From NCBI GenBank assembly GCA_003481775.1, contig QULU01000025.1:7880-71879 (forward strand): a DNA stretch of 64,000 nucleotides, read 5' to 3'. Shown here in pieces: positions 1 to 8,661 of this stretch. Every line of letters begins with the position of its first letter. Position 1 is the first letter of the stretch. The notes under the pieces were generated by a model. The model worked only from the letters and a program-made list of their open reading frames with translations. It made no database searches and was not told where the DNA came from. The DNA is from Clostridiaceae bacterium OM02-2AC. GTDB taxonomy: Bacteria; Bacillota_I; Bacilli_A; Erysipelotrichales; Erysipelotrichaceae. A program made the translations under genes and the position numbers.

Positions 1-431
1 ATATCAAGGAAGGCAATGCCGATGTGAAAACGCTGGTGGACAGTGTGCTGGAGGCCTTCGTCCCGCATTTGAAAAAGGATTATTCCAACCTGCGTGTATC
101 CGGTGAGGTGGAAATTGATGATGATCGTCAGGCTGTTGGTATCTGTCCGCTTTGTGGAAACAAAATCGTCGAAAACAGCAAGGGCTTTGGCTGTGTGAAT
201 TACCGCAATGGGTGTAAATTCGCTTTGTGGAAGGAAGACCGTTTTTTTCAGTCGATTGGAAAAGAGGTTACGCTGCCTATGGCGGAAAAGCTGTTAAAGG
301 ATAAGTATTGTCTGGTGAAGCTGAAGGAGAATGAGCAGGAAATCATTAAGGTGCTGCAGCTGGGCGTTCGGAATGGACGTGCTGTCTATCGTCTGGTGGA
401 TGTGCCGAAAAAAGCAAAGGATAGCGAATAA
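1..431 (+). CDS. topB: DNA topoisomerase III, C-terminal end (partial)
   Basis: Only the 3' end of the gene is present; the reading frame is open from the window edge (Ile-Lys-Glu-Gly-Asn before the GTG at 24), so the start lies upstream. The visible ~143 residues hold a small zinc-ribbon-like module: CPLCG, then a further Cys in FGCVNYRNGCKFALW, the pattern of the C-terminal zinc-finger region of bacterial type IA topoisomerase III. The family decatenates DNA and removes recombination intermediates. The catalytic Tyr domain is outside the window, so the assignment rests on the tail only. The end is lysine-rich and stops at 429-431. A short glycine/cysteine tail of this type could also belong to a topoisomerase-related plasmid protein, but topB is the simplest reading. 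Confidence 0.75.
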   Translation, partial: IKEGNADVKTLVDSVLEAFVPHLKKDYSNLRVSGEVEIDDDRQAVGICPLCGNKIVENSKGFGCVNYRNGCKFALWKEDRFFQSIGKEVTLPMAEKLLKDKYCLVKLKENEQEIIKVLQLGVRNGRAVYRLVDVPKKAKDSE

Positions 432-770
432 GCAAGTAACCGTGTAGTATGGTGATTGTGGAATCTGGAATATGAAGGAAAGCTGTGCGTGCATCCAAGC
501 ATCATGTGAATCTGCTTCATGAAGGCTTGCATGACTGCTTGCCATACATAAAGAAAGCGTCATAATACTGTGCTTGTATATGAAATCCTGGATTATAAAA
601 TGAACAAGGCGATATGCAGAAGGGGAGCTGTGAAAAAACTGCTTGTATATCGGATTTATAGCCGTTAACAGCACCTTATGCAGCACATATAAACAAAGAA
701 AGCATTCCCAAAAGCTTATGGAACAGCCGGAAGCAGAATTCGCCTTTATTGCAGAGCGAAGGTGAAATAA
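432..770. other. intergenic region without recognised gene
   Basis: About 340 bases between the topB stop and the terminator. Open frames here lack ribosome sites and have non-coding composition. I see no promoter or RNA that I can defend. Confidence 0.5.
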
Positions 771-812
771 AAAAATTCCCACGATCTCAGAAAGAGAATG
801 GGAATTTTTTTT
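771..812. terminator. bidirectional Rho-independent terminator
   Basis: An 11-bp perfect stem (771-781 pairing with 799-809; AAAAATTCCCA/TGGGAATTTTT) is flanked by an A-run on the left and a T-run on the right. It can end transcripts from topB on the plus strand and from the yjzC-like gene on the minus strand. Confidence 0.75.
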
Positions 813-851
813 CTTATACCGATGTATAAGTTCTACAGAGCCGAACAGATA

Positions 852-1013
852 CTACTGTTCTTCGTAGTAGCATCCTTCTTCCTGTGAAGGAGGAAAACGT
901 CTACCCTTTTCAACGTCTACGTCACCGTACATTTCGTTGCCATCTTTGTCATAGCATGTGTACTTTCCGGTTTTCTCGCAGTTCATTCCTGGGCGGTATT
1001 TCTTCTGTGCCAT
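852..1013 (-). CDS. YjzC-like small protein (53 aa)
   Basis: A 53-residue protein starting MAQKKYRPG and carrying GRRFPPS near the end, the layout of the Bacillus YjzC family (an N-terminal FRPG-type segment and a C-terminal G-RFP segment). The function of the family is not known. The start at 1013 is chosen because a strong AGGAGGTG ribosome site lies 6 bases before it; the frame is open further upstream but without a ribosome site. It is charged, has no membrane segment, and contains three Cys. It is monocistronic, facing the HAD gene divergently, and ends near the bidirectional terminator at 771-812. Confidence 0.7.
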   Translation of the reverse strand: MAQKKYRPGMNCEKTGKYTCYDKDGNEMYGDVDVEKGRRFPPSQEEGCYYEEQ

Positions 1014-1120
1014 TTCTAACACCTCCTGATAGTAGTATGGGAAAAGCTTACGAATCTTATACATAAACATTGTTTTTTTGTTGAAACTTGGTAAAATGAA
1101 AGTATATGGAGGATATGAGT

Positions 1121-1891
1121 ATGAAAATTCTGGCGAGTGATTATGATGGTACGCTCCGTACGGAGGAGCTGGTTGATATAAATGATATCCATGCGATTCA
1201 TGAATTCCGTGCAGCGGGAAACATGTTTGGTCTGGTGACAGGTAGAAGTATGGAGTCCATACAGGTGGAGATTCAAAAAAATAAGATCGAATTTGACTTC
1301 ATCGTGGCAAATAACGGCGGGGTGATTTATGATCGTGATTTTCAGAAACTGCAGGTGCTGTATATGGATTTCAACAAGGCGCTGGATATCATCGCGTATA
1401 TCAAAACGCTGGATTGCGTATCGTATGTCATCAATGACGGCTTTCATCGGTTTAAATTTTCTGTGGATGAGAATCAAATCGATCACAAATACGGCAATAT
1501 GCCGGATACAAAGGAGCACGAGGAGGAAATATTGGACCGTGGGAAGATATCCCAGCTTGTTGTTTCACTGAATGATACCATACTTGCGGAGGAGATCAGT
1601 CATTACATCAATACGAATTTCAAGGGCTACGCTGTTGCTTATGTGAATGTGAACTGTGTGGATATCGTGCCGGAGGGTGTTTCCAAGGCAGAGGGCTTGT
1701 ATTTTATCGAACAGCATCTGGGACTGGAGCATGATGATATCTATGCCATCGGTGATTCCTTTAATGATATTCCGATGATTGAGGAATTTCACGGCTGTGC
1801 CATGATGCATGCAAGAAGTGCCATCGTAAAACCGGCAGAGCATGTGTTTATCAGTATAGAGGAATGCATTGCCTATTTGATGAAGCAGTAA
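1121..1891 (+). CDS. HAD-superfamily Cof-type (IIB) phosphatase
   Basis: A 256-residue cytosolic hydrolase. HAD motif I is at the very N-terminus (SDYDGTL, nucleophile and general acid Asp), the motif II Thr lies in LVTGRS, and motifs III/IV appear as the Lys in VSKAEG and GDSFNDIPMI near residue 210. The length and the cap inserted between motifs II and III fit the IIB/Cof class, which dephosphorylates sugar phosphates, flavin precursors or similar small metabolites; the substrate cannot be read from the sequence. The start at 1121 is preferred over the ATG at 1106 because GGAGG (1108-1112) is then 8 bases upstream. Transcribed alone, divergently from the yjzC-like gene. Confidence 0.85.
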   Translation: MKILASDYDGTLRTEELVDINDIHAIHEFRAAGNMFGLVTGRSMESIQVEIQKNKIEFDFIVANNGGVIYDRDFQKLQVLYMDFNKALDIIAYIKTLDCVSYVINDGFHRFKFSVDENQIDHKYGNMPDTKEHEEEILDRGKISQLVVSLNDTILAEEISHYINTNFKGYAVAYVNVNCVDIVPEGVSKAEGLYFIEQHLGLEHDDIYAIGDSFNDIPMIEEFHGCAMMHARSAIVKPAEHVFISIEECIAYLMKQ

Positions 1892-2268
1892 CAAGACAGC
1901 GGCAGAGGCTTTTCTCTCTATATTATATATAAGATAATAGCTTGCGTTAGAAAGAGCAGCGGTGCAGATGTTTGATCCTGTGAAAGGCGGGGGATCCGGT
2001 GTATGATCAGGCTTAGCAGAAAGGGCATATCGTGTGCTCTTTTTTTGTGGGCTTTGCATGATGCTATGGAATCAATCCTGCACAAATTTTGCCTTTACAG
2101 CGTAAAAATACGGCAGGGGAAAACGGTATGCTATGCATTTCTCAATTTGACAATAACGCTTGTACCTATGCACAATATCCTATATGTATTATGAAAATGT
2201 GCATGTGCTTTGCGGAATCGTAAATGTATTTACGCATGCATATGGATGCTCCTGCCTTTACGATTACG
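1892..2268. other. intergenic region with a weak terminator
   Basis: About 380 bases without a supportable gene. Around 2014-2044 an imperfect GC stem (GGGCAT...GTGCTC) is followed by seven T residues and probably ends the HAD transcript. The remainder is unassigned. Confidence 0.45.
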
Positions 2269-2297
2269 GTTGACTGTCAACTAGCCTGTGGTACAAT
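2269..2297 (+). promoter_or_regulatory. promoter with dyad for the PadR operon
   Basis: TTGACT (2270-2275) and TACAAT (2292-2297) are separated by 16 bases and precede the PadR start by about 45 bases. The -35 box is embedded in a perfect inverted repeat GTTGAC-T-GTCAAC (2269-2281). PadR proteins commonly repress their own operons from such dyads, so this is a likely autoregulatory operator (inference). Confidence 0.6.
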
Positions 2298-2340
2298 ATA
2301 GATGAAGAAGTACCTTGTGTCGCAAAGTAGAGGTGAGTCC

Positions 2341-2679
2341 ATGTACGATAAAACACAGCTGATGCGCGGGAGTCTGGAGGGCTGTATTCTGAAAATCATT
2401 GAACAGCATACGACCTACGGCTATGAAATTCTGATCAATATGAAGGAAGCCGGCTGGATCGATGTCACGGAAGGAACGCTGTATCCGATTCTGCTGCGGT
2501 TGGAGAAGCTACACTATATCAAGGCGGAGAAAAGGGATTCTCCACTGGGACCTAAACGCAAATATTATCAGATCACAGCGGAAGGCCGCGTGTATCTTCG
2601 GGATTTTTATACGGAATGGAGAAAGCTGGCAAAAACGATTGACAGGCTGTTTGAAGGAGGTGTGAACGATGACTGGTAA
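2341..2679 (+). CDS. PadR-family transcriptional regulator
   Basis: A 112-residue winged-helix repressor. The PadR signature is clear: an opening MRGSLEGCILKIIE helix, TYGYEI, then the recognition region VTEGTLYPILLRLEK, followed by the wing with GPKRKYYQIT and a short C-terminal dimerisation helix. The start at 2341 follows an AGAGGTGA site; the open frame begins earlier (2302) without one. The gene overlaps the next by 11 bases, the usual arrangement of a PadR with the membrane protein it controls. PadR repressors respond to small hydrophobic or aromatic compounds or to envelope stress; the ligand here is unknown. A dyad overlapping the promoter at 2269-2281 suggests self-repression. Confidence 0.9.
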   Translation: MYDKTQLMRGSLEGCILKIIEQHTTYGYEILINMKEAGWIDVTEGTLYPILLRLEKLHYIKAEKRDSPLGPKRKYYQITAEGRVYLRDFYTEWRKLAKTIDRLFEGGVNDDW

Positions 2680-3361
2680 TGAATATAACGATGCAAATCT
2701 CAATCATGCATACATGATCGTATATCAGGATATGCTGCGCTATCTGAGCAGTAAGGACATTTCCCTGCTGGTCGCAAGGGATATTCGAGACGATATTCTG
2801 GCTATGGCACTGGAAAGTCAAATGCGCGGACGCAAGGTAGAGGAGGTATTTGGCGATTATCGGAAATTTTGTGATGCCGTCTGTGCGAATGCGGTACAGG
2901 AAACACGGCTGGAAAAGCTGCTGCGCTGGTGGAGAATGCTGTCCTCCCTTATGGTATTGTGGGCGCTGCTTGATGTTATCGGGATAGGAATCGATGAAAG
3001 CGAATATGTGAAAAACGGTATGCTGTTTGTGTCATGGAAGACCATCATGTTTTATATCATGATCATTCTAGGAAGCACTGTGCTCTTACAATGGCATAAC
3101 CGGCACAGCTTTCACCGTATTCTGGGCGCATGGTACACATATTTGATCGCATATGGCGTTTTAGCTGTGGGTATCAAATTTGTTCTCTACCTACTCAGTT
3201 CCTGCTTTCATTTTTCCACAGGGATGCTTTCCATACCACTCTGGCTGCTTGCACTACTGGCAGTCAGCTGCATTCTTTCGTGGATTGGCTATCATTTTCT
3301 GTTGCATAAGCAGTTTCGTTTGTATCAAGGCATACAAAAGGATACTGCGCGTCGTACATAA
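2669..3361 (+). CDS. PadR-associated membrane protein with N-terminal HAAS-like domain
   Basis: A 230-residue protein. The first ~85 residues are a soluble helical region (LRYLSSKDISLLVARDIRDD...VEEVFGDYRKF) resembling the HAAS/DUF1700-type helical module found beside PadR regulators. This is followed by four hydrophobic segments at about residues 90-108, 122-142, 150-172 and 180-206, so the rest is integral membrane. A GGAGGTG site within the 3' end of the padR gene serves the ATG at 2669, giving translational coupling. The family is thought to transmit a membrane or envelope signal to PadR; a precise role cannot be given. No catalytic motif is visible. Confidence 0.7.
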   Translation: MTGNEYNDANLNHAYMIVYQDMLRYLSSKDISLLVARDIRDDILAMALESQMRGRKVEEVFGDYRKFCDAVCANAVQETRLEKLLRWWRMLSSLMVLWALLDVIGIGIDESEYVKNGMLFVSWKTIMFYIMIILGSTVLLQWHNRHSFHRILGAWYTYLIAYGVLAVGIKFVLYLLSSCFHFSTGMLSIPLWLLALLAVSCILSWIGYHFLLHKQFRLYQGIQKDTARRT

Positions 3362-3673
3362 AGTCGTGATGGATGTGACAATCGAAAGCACCTACAGCAT
3401 CAATCTGCCAACAGGTGTCTGTATCGGCCAACCTTCTGCTTTGAATTGTAAATGGCATTGATTTAAGCGTGTCATTTGGCAGTGTGTGCATTATCGAAAA
3501 GCACGTAGTATATAACAGAAGACCAGCCCGTTTTAACCAACTTCTTTTGTATCTATAAAAAACAGAGCCTTTCAAAGCGTAAAAATGCTTCTGAAAGGCT
3601 TTACCATGGACAGAAAACTATAGGTAGACGAAGCACTTTGTGCTATAATATAAAATACGAGAGGAGTGTTTTT
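3362..3673. other. intergenic region: stem-loop and cdaA promoter
   Basis: Contains a 9-bp stem-loop (AGCCTTTCA 3566-3574 / TGAAAGGCT 3592-3600) with A-tract before and short T-tract after, probably a terminator for the PadR operon, and a TATAAT at 3644-3649 that is a likely -10 for cdaA, with no good -35. No gene is supported. Confidence 0.55.
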
Positions 3674-5077
3674 ATGCTCAATTATTTCACTTTGAACAAT
3701 TTACGGGAATTGATTCAGCAGCTGCTGGACATCGCCTGTGTCTGGGCACTTGTCTATTACTGTCTGAAAATCGTGAAAAACAATTCGCGTACCATCCAGA
3801 TATTCAAGGGGGTACTGCTCATAGTCATTGTACGTTCCGCTGCCAGCTTTCTGGGGCTTCACACCGTCGCAAATCTTGCGGATTCCATCATGAACTGGGG
3901 TGTGGTTGCGGTCATCATCATCTTCCAGCCGGAAATTCGTAGTATTCTGGAGAAAATCGGTAAAACCAATGTGTTCTCCCGGATATCCACGTTGACAATC
4001 AATGAACGTGAAAATCTGGTGGATGAGCTGGTCAAGGCCTGTGCGGAAATGTCGAAGACCAAGACTGGTGCTTTGATCTCCATCGAGCAGGGACATTCCC
4101 TCAGCGATTACATCAAGACCGGTACACCGATGAATTCCGTTGTATCCAGCGAGCTGCTCTGCTCCATCTTTCAATACGGAACGCCGCTGCATGATGGTGC
4201 CGTTATCATTCAGGGTGTGAAAATCGCCTGTGCGGCTGCCTATTTTCCACCGACAACCAGAGAGCTTCCGACAAGCTACGGGGCAAGACATCGCGCTGCA
4301 GTTGGAATCAGCGAAATCACCGATTCCATCACCATTGTTGTGAGTGAGGAAACGGGAAACATATCCATTGCCGAGGGCGGTAAGCTGACCGTGATTTCCG
4401 AAGCAAGTCTGCGGGAATTCTTGATGAATGTTGTCTGCAAGCAGCAAAGTGCCACCGTACATGACAAGCAGGAGGAGCCTGCTGAGCAGGTAAGTACTCC
4501 GCCATCCTATGATGGCAAGAAGCCGGGGGTGTTTGCGCATTACTTTAAGGGGAAAAATAAACGGACAAAAAAGGAAGCGGCAGATAACCGCTATACGAAA
4601 AAGAAGAAGAGTGAGGAACAGGATAAGAAGGAAAAGGATGTTGTGGTCGTGGAACAGGAAGTGGATCGACTGCATATCGAGGACCTTACGCAGAAGCAGG
4701 ATGAGAAGCTGGATGCCCTGTTTGAAAATATCGTAACCGATTCGGAGAAGAAAGAAGAGCCGGATAAGGAAGCGGATGAAGCAAAGCCGAAGAAGCGAAA
4801 ATCGGCTGCTAAGAAGAAGACGGTCTCTCCTGCAAAAGAGGAAATGCAGGAAGGGGCAGAGGAAGAAAAGAAGCCGGTAAAGAAAACACGCCGTAAGAAA
4901 AAAGCAGAGCCTAAGGCAGAACAGCCGAAAAAGGAAACCGGCAAAACCATCATGACGAATATGGCAAGTGATCTGTTCAATGATGTAATTGAACCGGAGG
5001 CAATCGTTCTGCATTATGAGAAAGCGGATGAGGATGAAGAAACTCCTGATAAAGCTACAGAAAGGAGAGATTCCTAA
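3674..5077 (+). CDS. cdaA: membrane diadenylate cyclase CdaA with long charged C-terminal tail
   Basis: Makes c-di-AMP from two ATP. Three hydrophobic segments occupy the first ~80 residues (YbbP/CdaA topology), followed by a short coiled region and the DAC catalytic domain. The two signature motifs are present: DGA at residues 174-176 and RHR at 205-207, within GARHRAAVG. The start at 3674 follows GAGGAG. CdaA proteins are normally about 270 residues; this one is 467. The extra ~195 residues after VV-CKQQ are Lys/Glu-rich, low in hydrophobics and probably disordered, ending in a short hydrophobic stretch (MASDLFNDVIEPEAIVLHYE). The gene overlaps cdaR by one base and leads the conserved cdaA-cdaR-glmM operon, tying c-di-AMP to cell-wall precursor supply and osmotic control. 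Confidence 0.95.
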   Translation: MLNYFTLNNLRELIQQLLDIACVWALVYYCLKIVKNNSRTIQIFKGVLLIVIVRSAASFLGLHTVANLADSIMNWGVVAVIIIFQPEIRSILEKIGKTNVFSRISTLTINERENLVDELVKACAEMSKTKTGALISIEQGHSLSDYIKTGTPMNSVVSSELLCSIFQYGTPLHDGAVIIQGVKIACAAAYFPPTTRELPTSYGARHRAAVGISEITDSITIVVSEETGNISIAEGGKLTVISEASLREFLMNVVCKQQSATVHDKQEEPAEQVSTPPSYDGKKPGVFAHYFKGKNKRTKKEAADNRYTKKKKSEEQDKKEKDVVVVEQEVDRLHIEDLTQKQDEKLDALFENIVTDSEKKEEPDKEADEAKPKKRKSAAKKKTVSPAKEEMQEGAEEEKKPVKKTRRKKKAEPKAEQPKKETGKTIMTNMASDLFNDVIEPEAIVLHYEKADEDEETPDKATERRDS

Positions 5078-6459
5078 TGGCAAAGAAAAAGAAGAAAACA
5101 CAATTAAGCTCGGAGGGCAAGACGGAACTAGCCAAGGCGATTGCCGAAAAGAGCCAGACGTTTGCCAGAACCTATGCAAATGTGGAAATCAAGGTCGGCA
5201 AATTCTTTCGCTGGATCAGCGGCTGGCTGGATAAGCTGCTGTTTAATCAGAAGCACGGCAAGGTCGTTGCTCTGATACTGGCTGTATTGTTTTATGTGAC
5301 CTTCAATTCTCAGGGGGCAAACTTTCTTGAGAATGTGAAGAGTGCTGAGGATTTGGGCGATTTTCCAGTATCTCAGGTCTTATCCAATCAGGCCTATGAG
5401 GTAAGCGGTCTGCCGGAGACGGTCAAGGTACGAATCATCGGTGATCTGACGGATATCAAGAGCGTTAAGCAGCAGAAAAATTTTAAGGTGATAGCAAATA
5501 TGACCGATCTGACCGAGGGCACGCATGAGGTGAAGCTGACAACGGAGGCGATGCCTGCCCGTGTCGAGGTTGTATTAGAGCCTTCCACCGTCGTTGTTAC
5601 GATAAAGAAAAAATCCATACGGCGTTTTACCGTCGGCTATGACTTCGTCAACCGTCAGCAGATGGACTCCATATATGACCTGGGGGAACCACAGCTGCAG
5701 CAGGGAGAGGTCCTGGTTCGCTCCGATAGTGATACCCTGGATAAAATTGCATTTGTAAAGGCGCTGATCAAGGTGGATAAGGATGTGAAAACAGATTTTG
5801 AAACCAAAGCGAACATCGTTGCATATGATGCAGATGGAAACCTTATGAAGGTGGACATTATACCGGATACACTGAAAGCCAGTGTTAAGGTAACCAAACC
5901 AAGCAAGGACGTACCGATCACACTGAATCCAACTGGTGTGATTCCAAATGATAAATCAATAGAATCCTATAAACTGGATAAGGATCATGTGACAATCTAT
6001 GCGAAGCAGTCTGTGCTCGATAACATCGATGAGATACCGATTACCATACCGGCATCTACGCTGACAAGCGATCGTGAGATTTCCATGCCGATCATCATGC
6101 CAAACGGGGTAACGAAGATTTCCAGCAATATCGCCAACATATCCATCAAGCTGACGGATACCAAGGAGCGGGTCATCAAGGATGTACCGATTGCCTTTAA
6201 AAACAGCATTGACGGATTGAATTTCACGGTAGCGCAGGGAAGCTCCTCCAGTGTCGATGTAACGGTAAAGGGAGCAAAGGATGTCATCAGCAAAATCAAG
6301 AAAGAGGAGCTGCAGGTGTATGTCGATCTTTCAAAGATTGAGAAGGCAGGTACGTATGAACAGCCTTTGATCGTAGAGGGCAAGAATAAGCTGGCAACCT
6401 ACGTATTGAAGAATGGTAGTGTTAAGGTGACTGCAACAGGCAGTGTAGCCGACGAATAG
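5077..6459 (+). CDS. cdaR: CdaA regulatory protein CdaR (YbbR repeats)
   Basis: A 460-residue single-pass membrane protein. A Lys-rich cytosolic segment of ~60 residues precedes one transmembrane helix (about 62-77, VVALILAVLFYVTF), then several YbbR-type extracellular beta domains, visible as repeated V-x-V-x-ITG/KP-x-x-V patterns (for example VRIIGDLTDI, VKVTKPSKD, VDVTVKGAKD). CdaR binds CdaA and modulates its cyclase activity. The start overlaps the cdaA stop (TAATG), indicating translational coupling. The N-terminal extension ahead of the membrane helix is longer than in Bacillus and, like the CdaA tail, strongly basic, so the two may contact each other or a common partner in the cytosol (inference). 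Confidence 0.9.
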   Translation: MAKKKKKTQLSSEGKTELAKAIAEKSQTFARTYANVEIKVGKFFRWISGWLDKLLFNQKHGKVVALILAVLFYVTFNSQGANFLENVKSAEDLGDFPVSQVLSNQAYEVSGLPETVKVRIIGDLTDIKSVKQQKNFKVIANMTDLTEGTHEVKLTTEAMPARVEVVLEPSTVVVTIKKKSIRRFTVGYDFVNRQQMDSIYDLGEPQLQQGEVLVRSDSDTLDKIAFVKALIKVDKDVKTDFETKANIVAYDADGNLMKVDIIPDTLKASVKVTKPSKDVPITLNPTGVIPNDKSIESYKLDKDHVTIYAKQSVLDNIDEIPITIPASTLTSDREISMPIIMPNGVTKISSNIANISIKLTDTKERVIKDVPIAFKNSIDGLNFTVAQGSSSSVDVTVKGAKDVISKIKKEELQVYVDLSKIEKAGTYEQPLIVEGKNKLATYVLKNGSVKVTATGSVADE

Positions 6460-6478
6460 GAAAGGATGAGTAACACAT

Positions 6479-7813
6479 ATGGGAAAGTATTTTGGAACAG
6501 ATGGTGCCAGAGGACGCGCCAATGATACACTGACACTGGATATGGCGGTGAGAATCGGACAGTACCTGGGATGGTACTACGGGAAAAACCGCCATGCGAA
6601 GATTCTGATTGGAAAGGACACGCGTCTTTCCAGTGACATGTTTGAAATGGGTCTGGCAGCTGGTGCCACATCCTGCGGAGCCAGTGTATATCTGCTGGGA
6701 GTCTGTCCGACTCCTGCGGTTTCCTATCTGATTCAGAAGGAGCATTTCGACTGTGGAATCATGGTTTCCGCAAGTCATAATCCGTTCCATGACAACGGAA
6801 TTAAGCTGTTTAATGGAGACGGCTGCAAAATGAATCCGGAGGTTGAGCTGGAGGTTGAGAAGTATATCGACCATGAAGTGTCCATTGAAGTCGCACACAA
6901 TGAAAAAATCGGGAGTGTGATCGAATGGGATGAGGGGCTGGAGCTGTACGAATCCTGGCTGAAGGAAATCGTTCCGATGGATCTTACCGGCATGAACATT
7001 CTGCTGGATTTGGCAAACGGAAGTGCAACGAGCTGTGCTGCGGAAACGTTAAGCGAGCTGGGGGCAACGGTAGAGGTGATTCATTCTGCGCCAAACGGTA
7101 TCAATATCAATACCAAATGCGGCTCTACACATCCAGAGGAGCTGCAGAGCATGATGAAGGAAGGCAATTATCATGTCGGCTTTGCCTTTGACGGAGATGC
7201 GGATCGTCTGATTGCTGTCGATGAGGATGGAAATCTGATTGATGGAGACCACACGATGTATATCTGCGGCTGCTATATGTACGATAAGGGAATTCTGCAT
7301 GATGATGTTGTCGTAACCACGGTGATGAGCAACCTTGGTTTGTATCACGCACTAAAGGCCAAGGGGCTGAAGTATGAGCAGACGGCTGTCGGTGACAAAT
7401 ATGTGTTTGAATGTATGAAGGAGCATGATTATTCCATCGGTGGTGAACAGAGTGGCCATATCATCTTCAATGCACATGCAAACACCGGAGACGGGCTTCT
7501 GACCGCAATGAAGCTGCTGGAAATCATGGTGGATACGAAGAAGTCTTTGAAAGAGCTGTGTGCGGATCTGTTTATTTATCCGCAGCTGCTGATCAATACA
7601 CCGGTTCATGACAAGCATGCGGCACTGGAAGATAAAGAACTGCTTGCGGCGGTGGATGCGGTAGCGCAGGAGCTGGGGGATGAAGGTAGAATCCTGGTTC
7701 GCCCAAGCGGTACGGAGCCGCTGGTTCGTGTCATGGTTGAGGCCAAAACAGATGAACTGTGTGCGGAATATGTCAACCGTATTGTAGATTTTATCAAAGA
7801 AAAGGGACTATAG
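6479..7813 (+). CDS. glmM: phosphoglucosamine mutase GlmM
   Basis: Interconverts glucosamine-6-phosphate and glucosamine-1-phosphate, the step leading to UDP-GlcNAc and peptidoglycan. 444 residues, the normal length. The protein opens with KYFGTDGARG, has the phosphoserine loop MVSASHNP (active Ser at residue 99), the Mg-binding DGDADR at 238-243, GGEQSGH for sugar binding, and the C-terminal phosphate loop RPSGTEP. It lies 19 bases after cdaR in the conserved cdaA-cdaR-glmM order; in other Firmicutes CdaA and GlmM interact physically. A GGAAAGGATGAG stretch provides the ribosome site. Transcription probably ends at the hairpin 7825-7852. Confidence 0.97.
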   Translation: MGKYFGTDGARGRANDTLTLDMAVRIGQYLGWYYGKNRHAKILIGKDTRLSSDMFEMGLAAGATSCGASVYLLGVCPTPAVSYLIQKEHFDCGIMVSASHNPFHDNGIKLFNGDGCKMNPEVELEVEKYIDHEVSIEVAHNEKIGSVIEWDEGLELYESWLKEIVPMDLTGMNILLDLANGSATSCAAETLSELGATVEVIHSAPNGININTKCGSTHPEELQSMMKEGNYHVGFAFDGDADRLIAVDEDGNLIDGDHTMYICGCYMYDKGILHDDVVVTTVMSNLGLYHALKAKGLKYEQTAVGDKYVFECMKEHDYSIGGEQSGHIIFNAHANTGDGLLTAMKLLEIMVDTKKSLKELCADLFIYPQLLINTPVHDKHAALEDKELLAAVDAVAQELGDEGRILVRPSGTEPLVRVMVEAKTDELCAEYVNRIVDFIKEKGL

Positions 7814-7824
7814 CTTACTGTGTG

Positions 7825-7852
7825 AAAGGATCTTCCATTGGGAGGGTCCTTT
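7825..7852 (+). terminator. terminator after glmM
   Basis: A 12-bp stem with two G-U pairs (7825-7836 with 7841-7852, loop ATTG) follows glmM closely and ends in a short T stretch. Confidence 0.6.
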
Positions 7853-8001
7853 TATGTTTCCCGGGAAATGTCGAGAATTGTCGGAAAATGAACGGAAACA
7901 CAGCGGCAAATGTGAGAAATCCATGTGAAAAGCAGCTACTTTGAAAAATAGCTTTTTTTTTCACATAATTTAGTCTAAAATAGGAGTATGAGGTGATGTT
8001 A

Positions 8002-8661
8002 ATGAAGAAAGTAATCTGCGTTGTCGAGGATGAAAAGGCCATCAACGACCTGGTGAATCAGTATTTGAAAAAGGAAGGCTATGAAGTACGTTCTTATTAT
8101 ACATATGAAGAAGCGAGTGCGCATGTGATGGATGACGATGTGCATTTATGGATTCTGGATATCATGCTGGATGACAAGAGCGGTTTTGATCTGATTGAGG
8201 AAATCCGCCTGCAGGGGAGGGATATCCCTGTTATTTTCATGTCTGCAAGAGATAAGGAATTTGATCGTATCATCGGTCTGGAAAAAGGTAGTGATGACTA
8301 TATCACGAAGCCGTTTTCTCCCAAGGAGCTGGTGCTGCGTGTAAACAATGTCATCAAGCGTGTCTATAAGGATGACAATAACCGGATCATGGTTGACGGC
8401 TATGAGCTGGACGAGGAACAGCGCAAGGTGTTTGATCACGGCGTGGAAATCGATCTGACAACAAAGGAATTCGATTTGTTGATGCTGTTTATCAAAAACA
8501 AAGGAATGGCGTTCAACCGGGATAAGATTCTGACAAGTGTATGGGAGGAAAATTATTTCGGAAGTGACCGTGTTGTGGATGATACCCTGCGAAGACTGCG
8601 TAAGAAGCTTCCGAATCTGAACATTCATACCATTTACGGTTACGGATACCGTTTAGGATAA
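8002..8661 (+). CDS. OmpR/PhoB-family response regulator
   Basis: A 219-residue DNA-binding response regulator. Receiver domain: acidic pair ED at residues 9-10, phospho-acceptor Asp53 in WILDIMLDDKSG, then MSARD and the Lys in DDYITKPF. The C-terminal winged helix follows, with LTTKEFDLLMLF and VVDDTLRRLRKKL, typical of the OmpR class. The ATG at 8002 sits at proper distance from GAGGTGA; in-frame GTG and ATG codons at 7993 and 7996 are possible alternatives. Its stop overlaps the histidine kinase start by one base. The signal sensed by the pair cannot be inferred; no transporter gene adjoins it. Confidence 0.92.
   Translation: MKKVICVVEDEKAINDLVNQYLKKEGYEVRSYYTYEEASAHVMDDDVHLWILDIMLDDKSGFDLIEEIRLQGRDIPVIFMSARDKEFDRIIGLEKGSDDYITKPFSPKELVLRVNNVIKRVYKDDNNRIMVDGYELDEEQRKVFDHGVEIDLTTKEFDLLMLFIKNKGMAFNRDKILTSVWEENYFGSDRVVDDTLRRLRKKLPNLNIHTIYGYGYRLG

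Noticed and set aside
294..782. 162-codon minus-strand frame
   Set aside because: No ribosome site; overlaps topB and the terminator.
3701..5179. 492-codon minus-strand open frame
   Set aside because: Antisense to cdaA; Phe/Leu/Arg-rich product created by the Lys/Glu codons of the CdaA tail.
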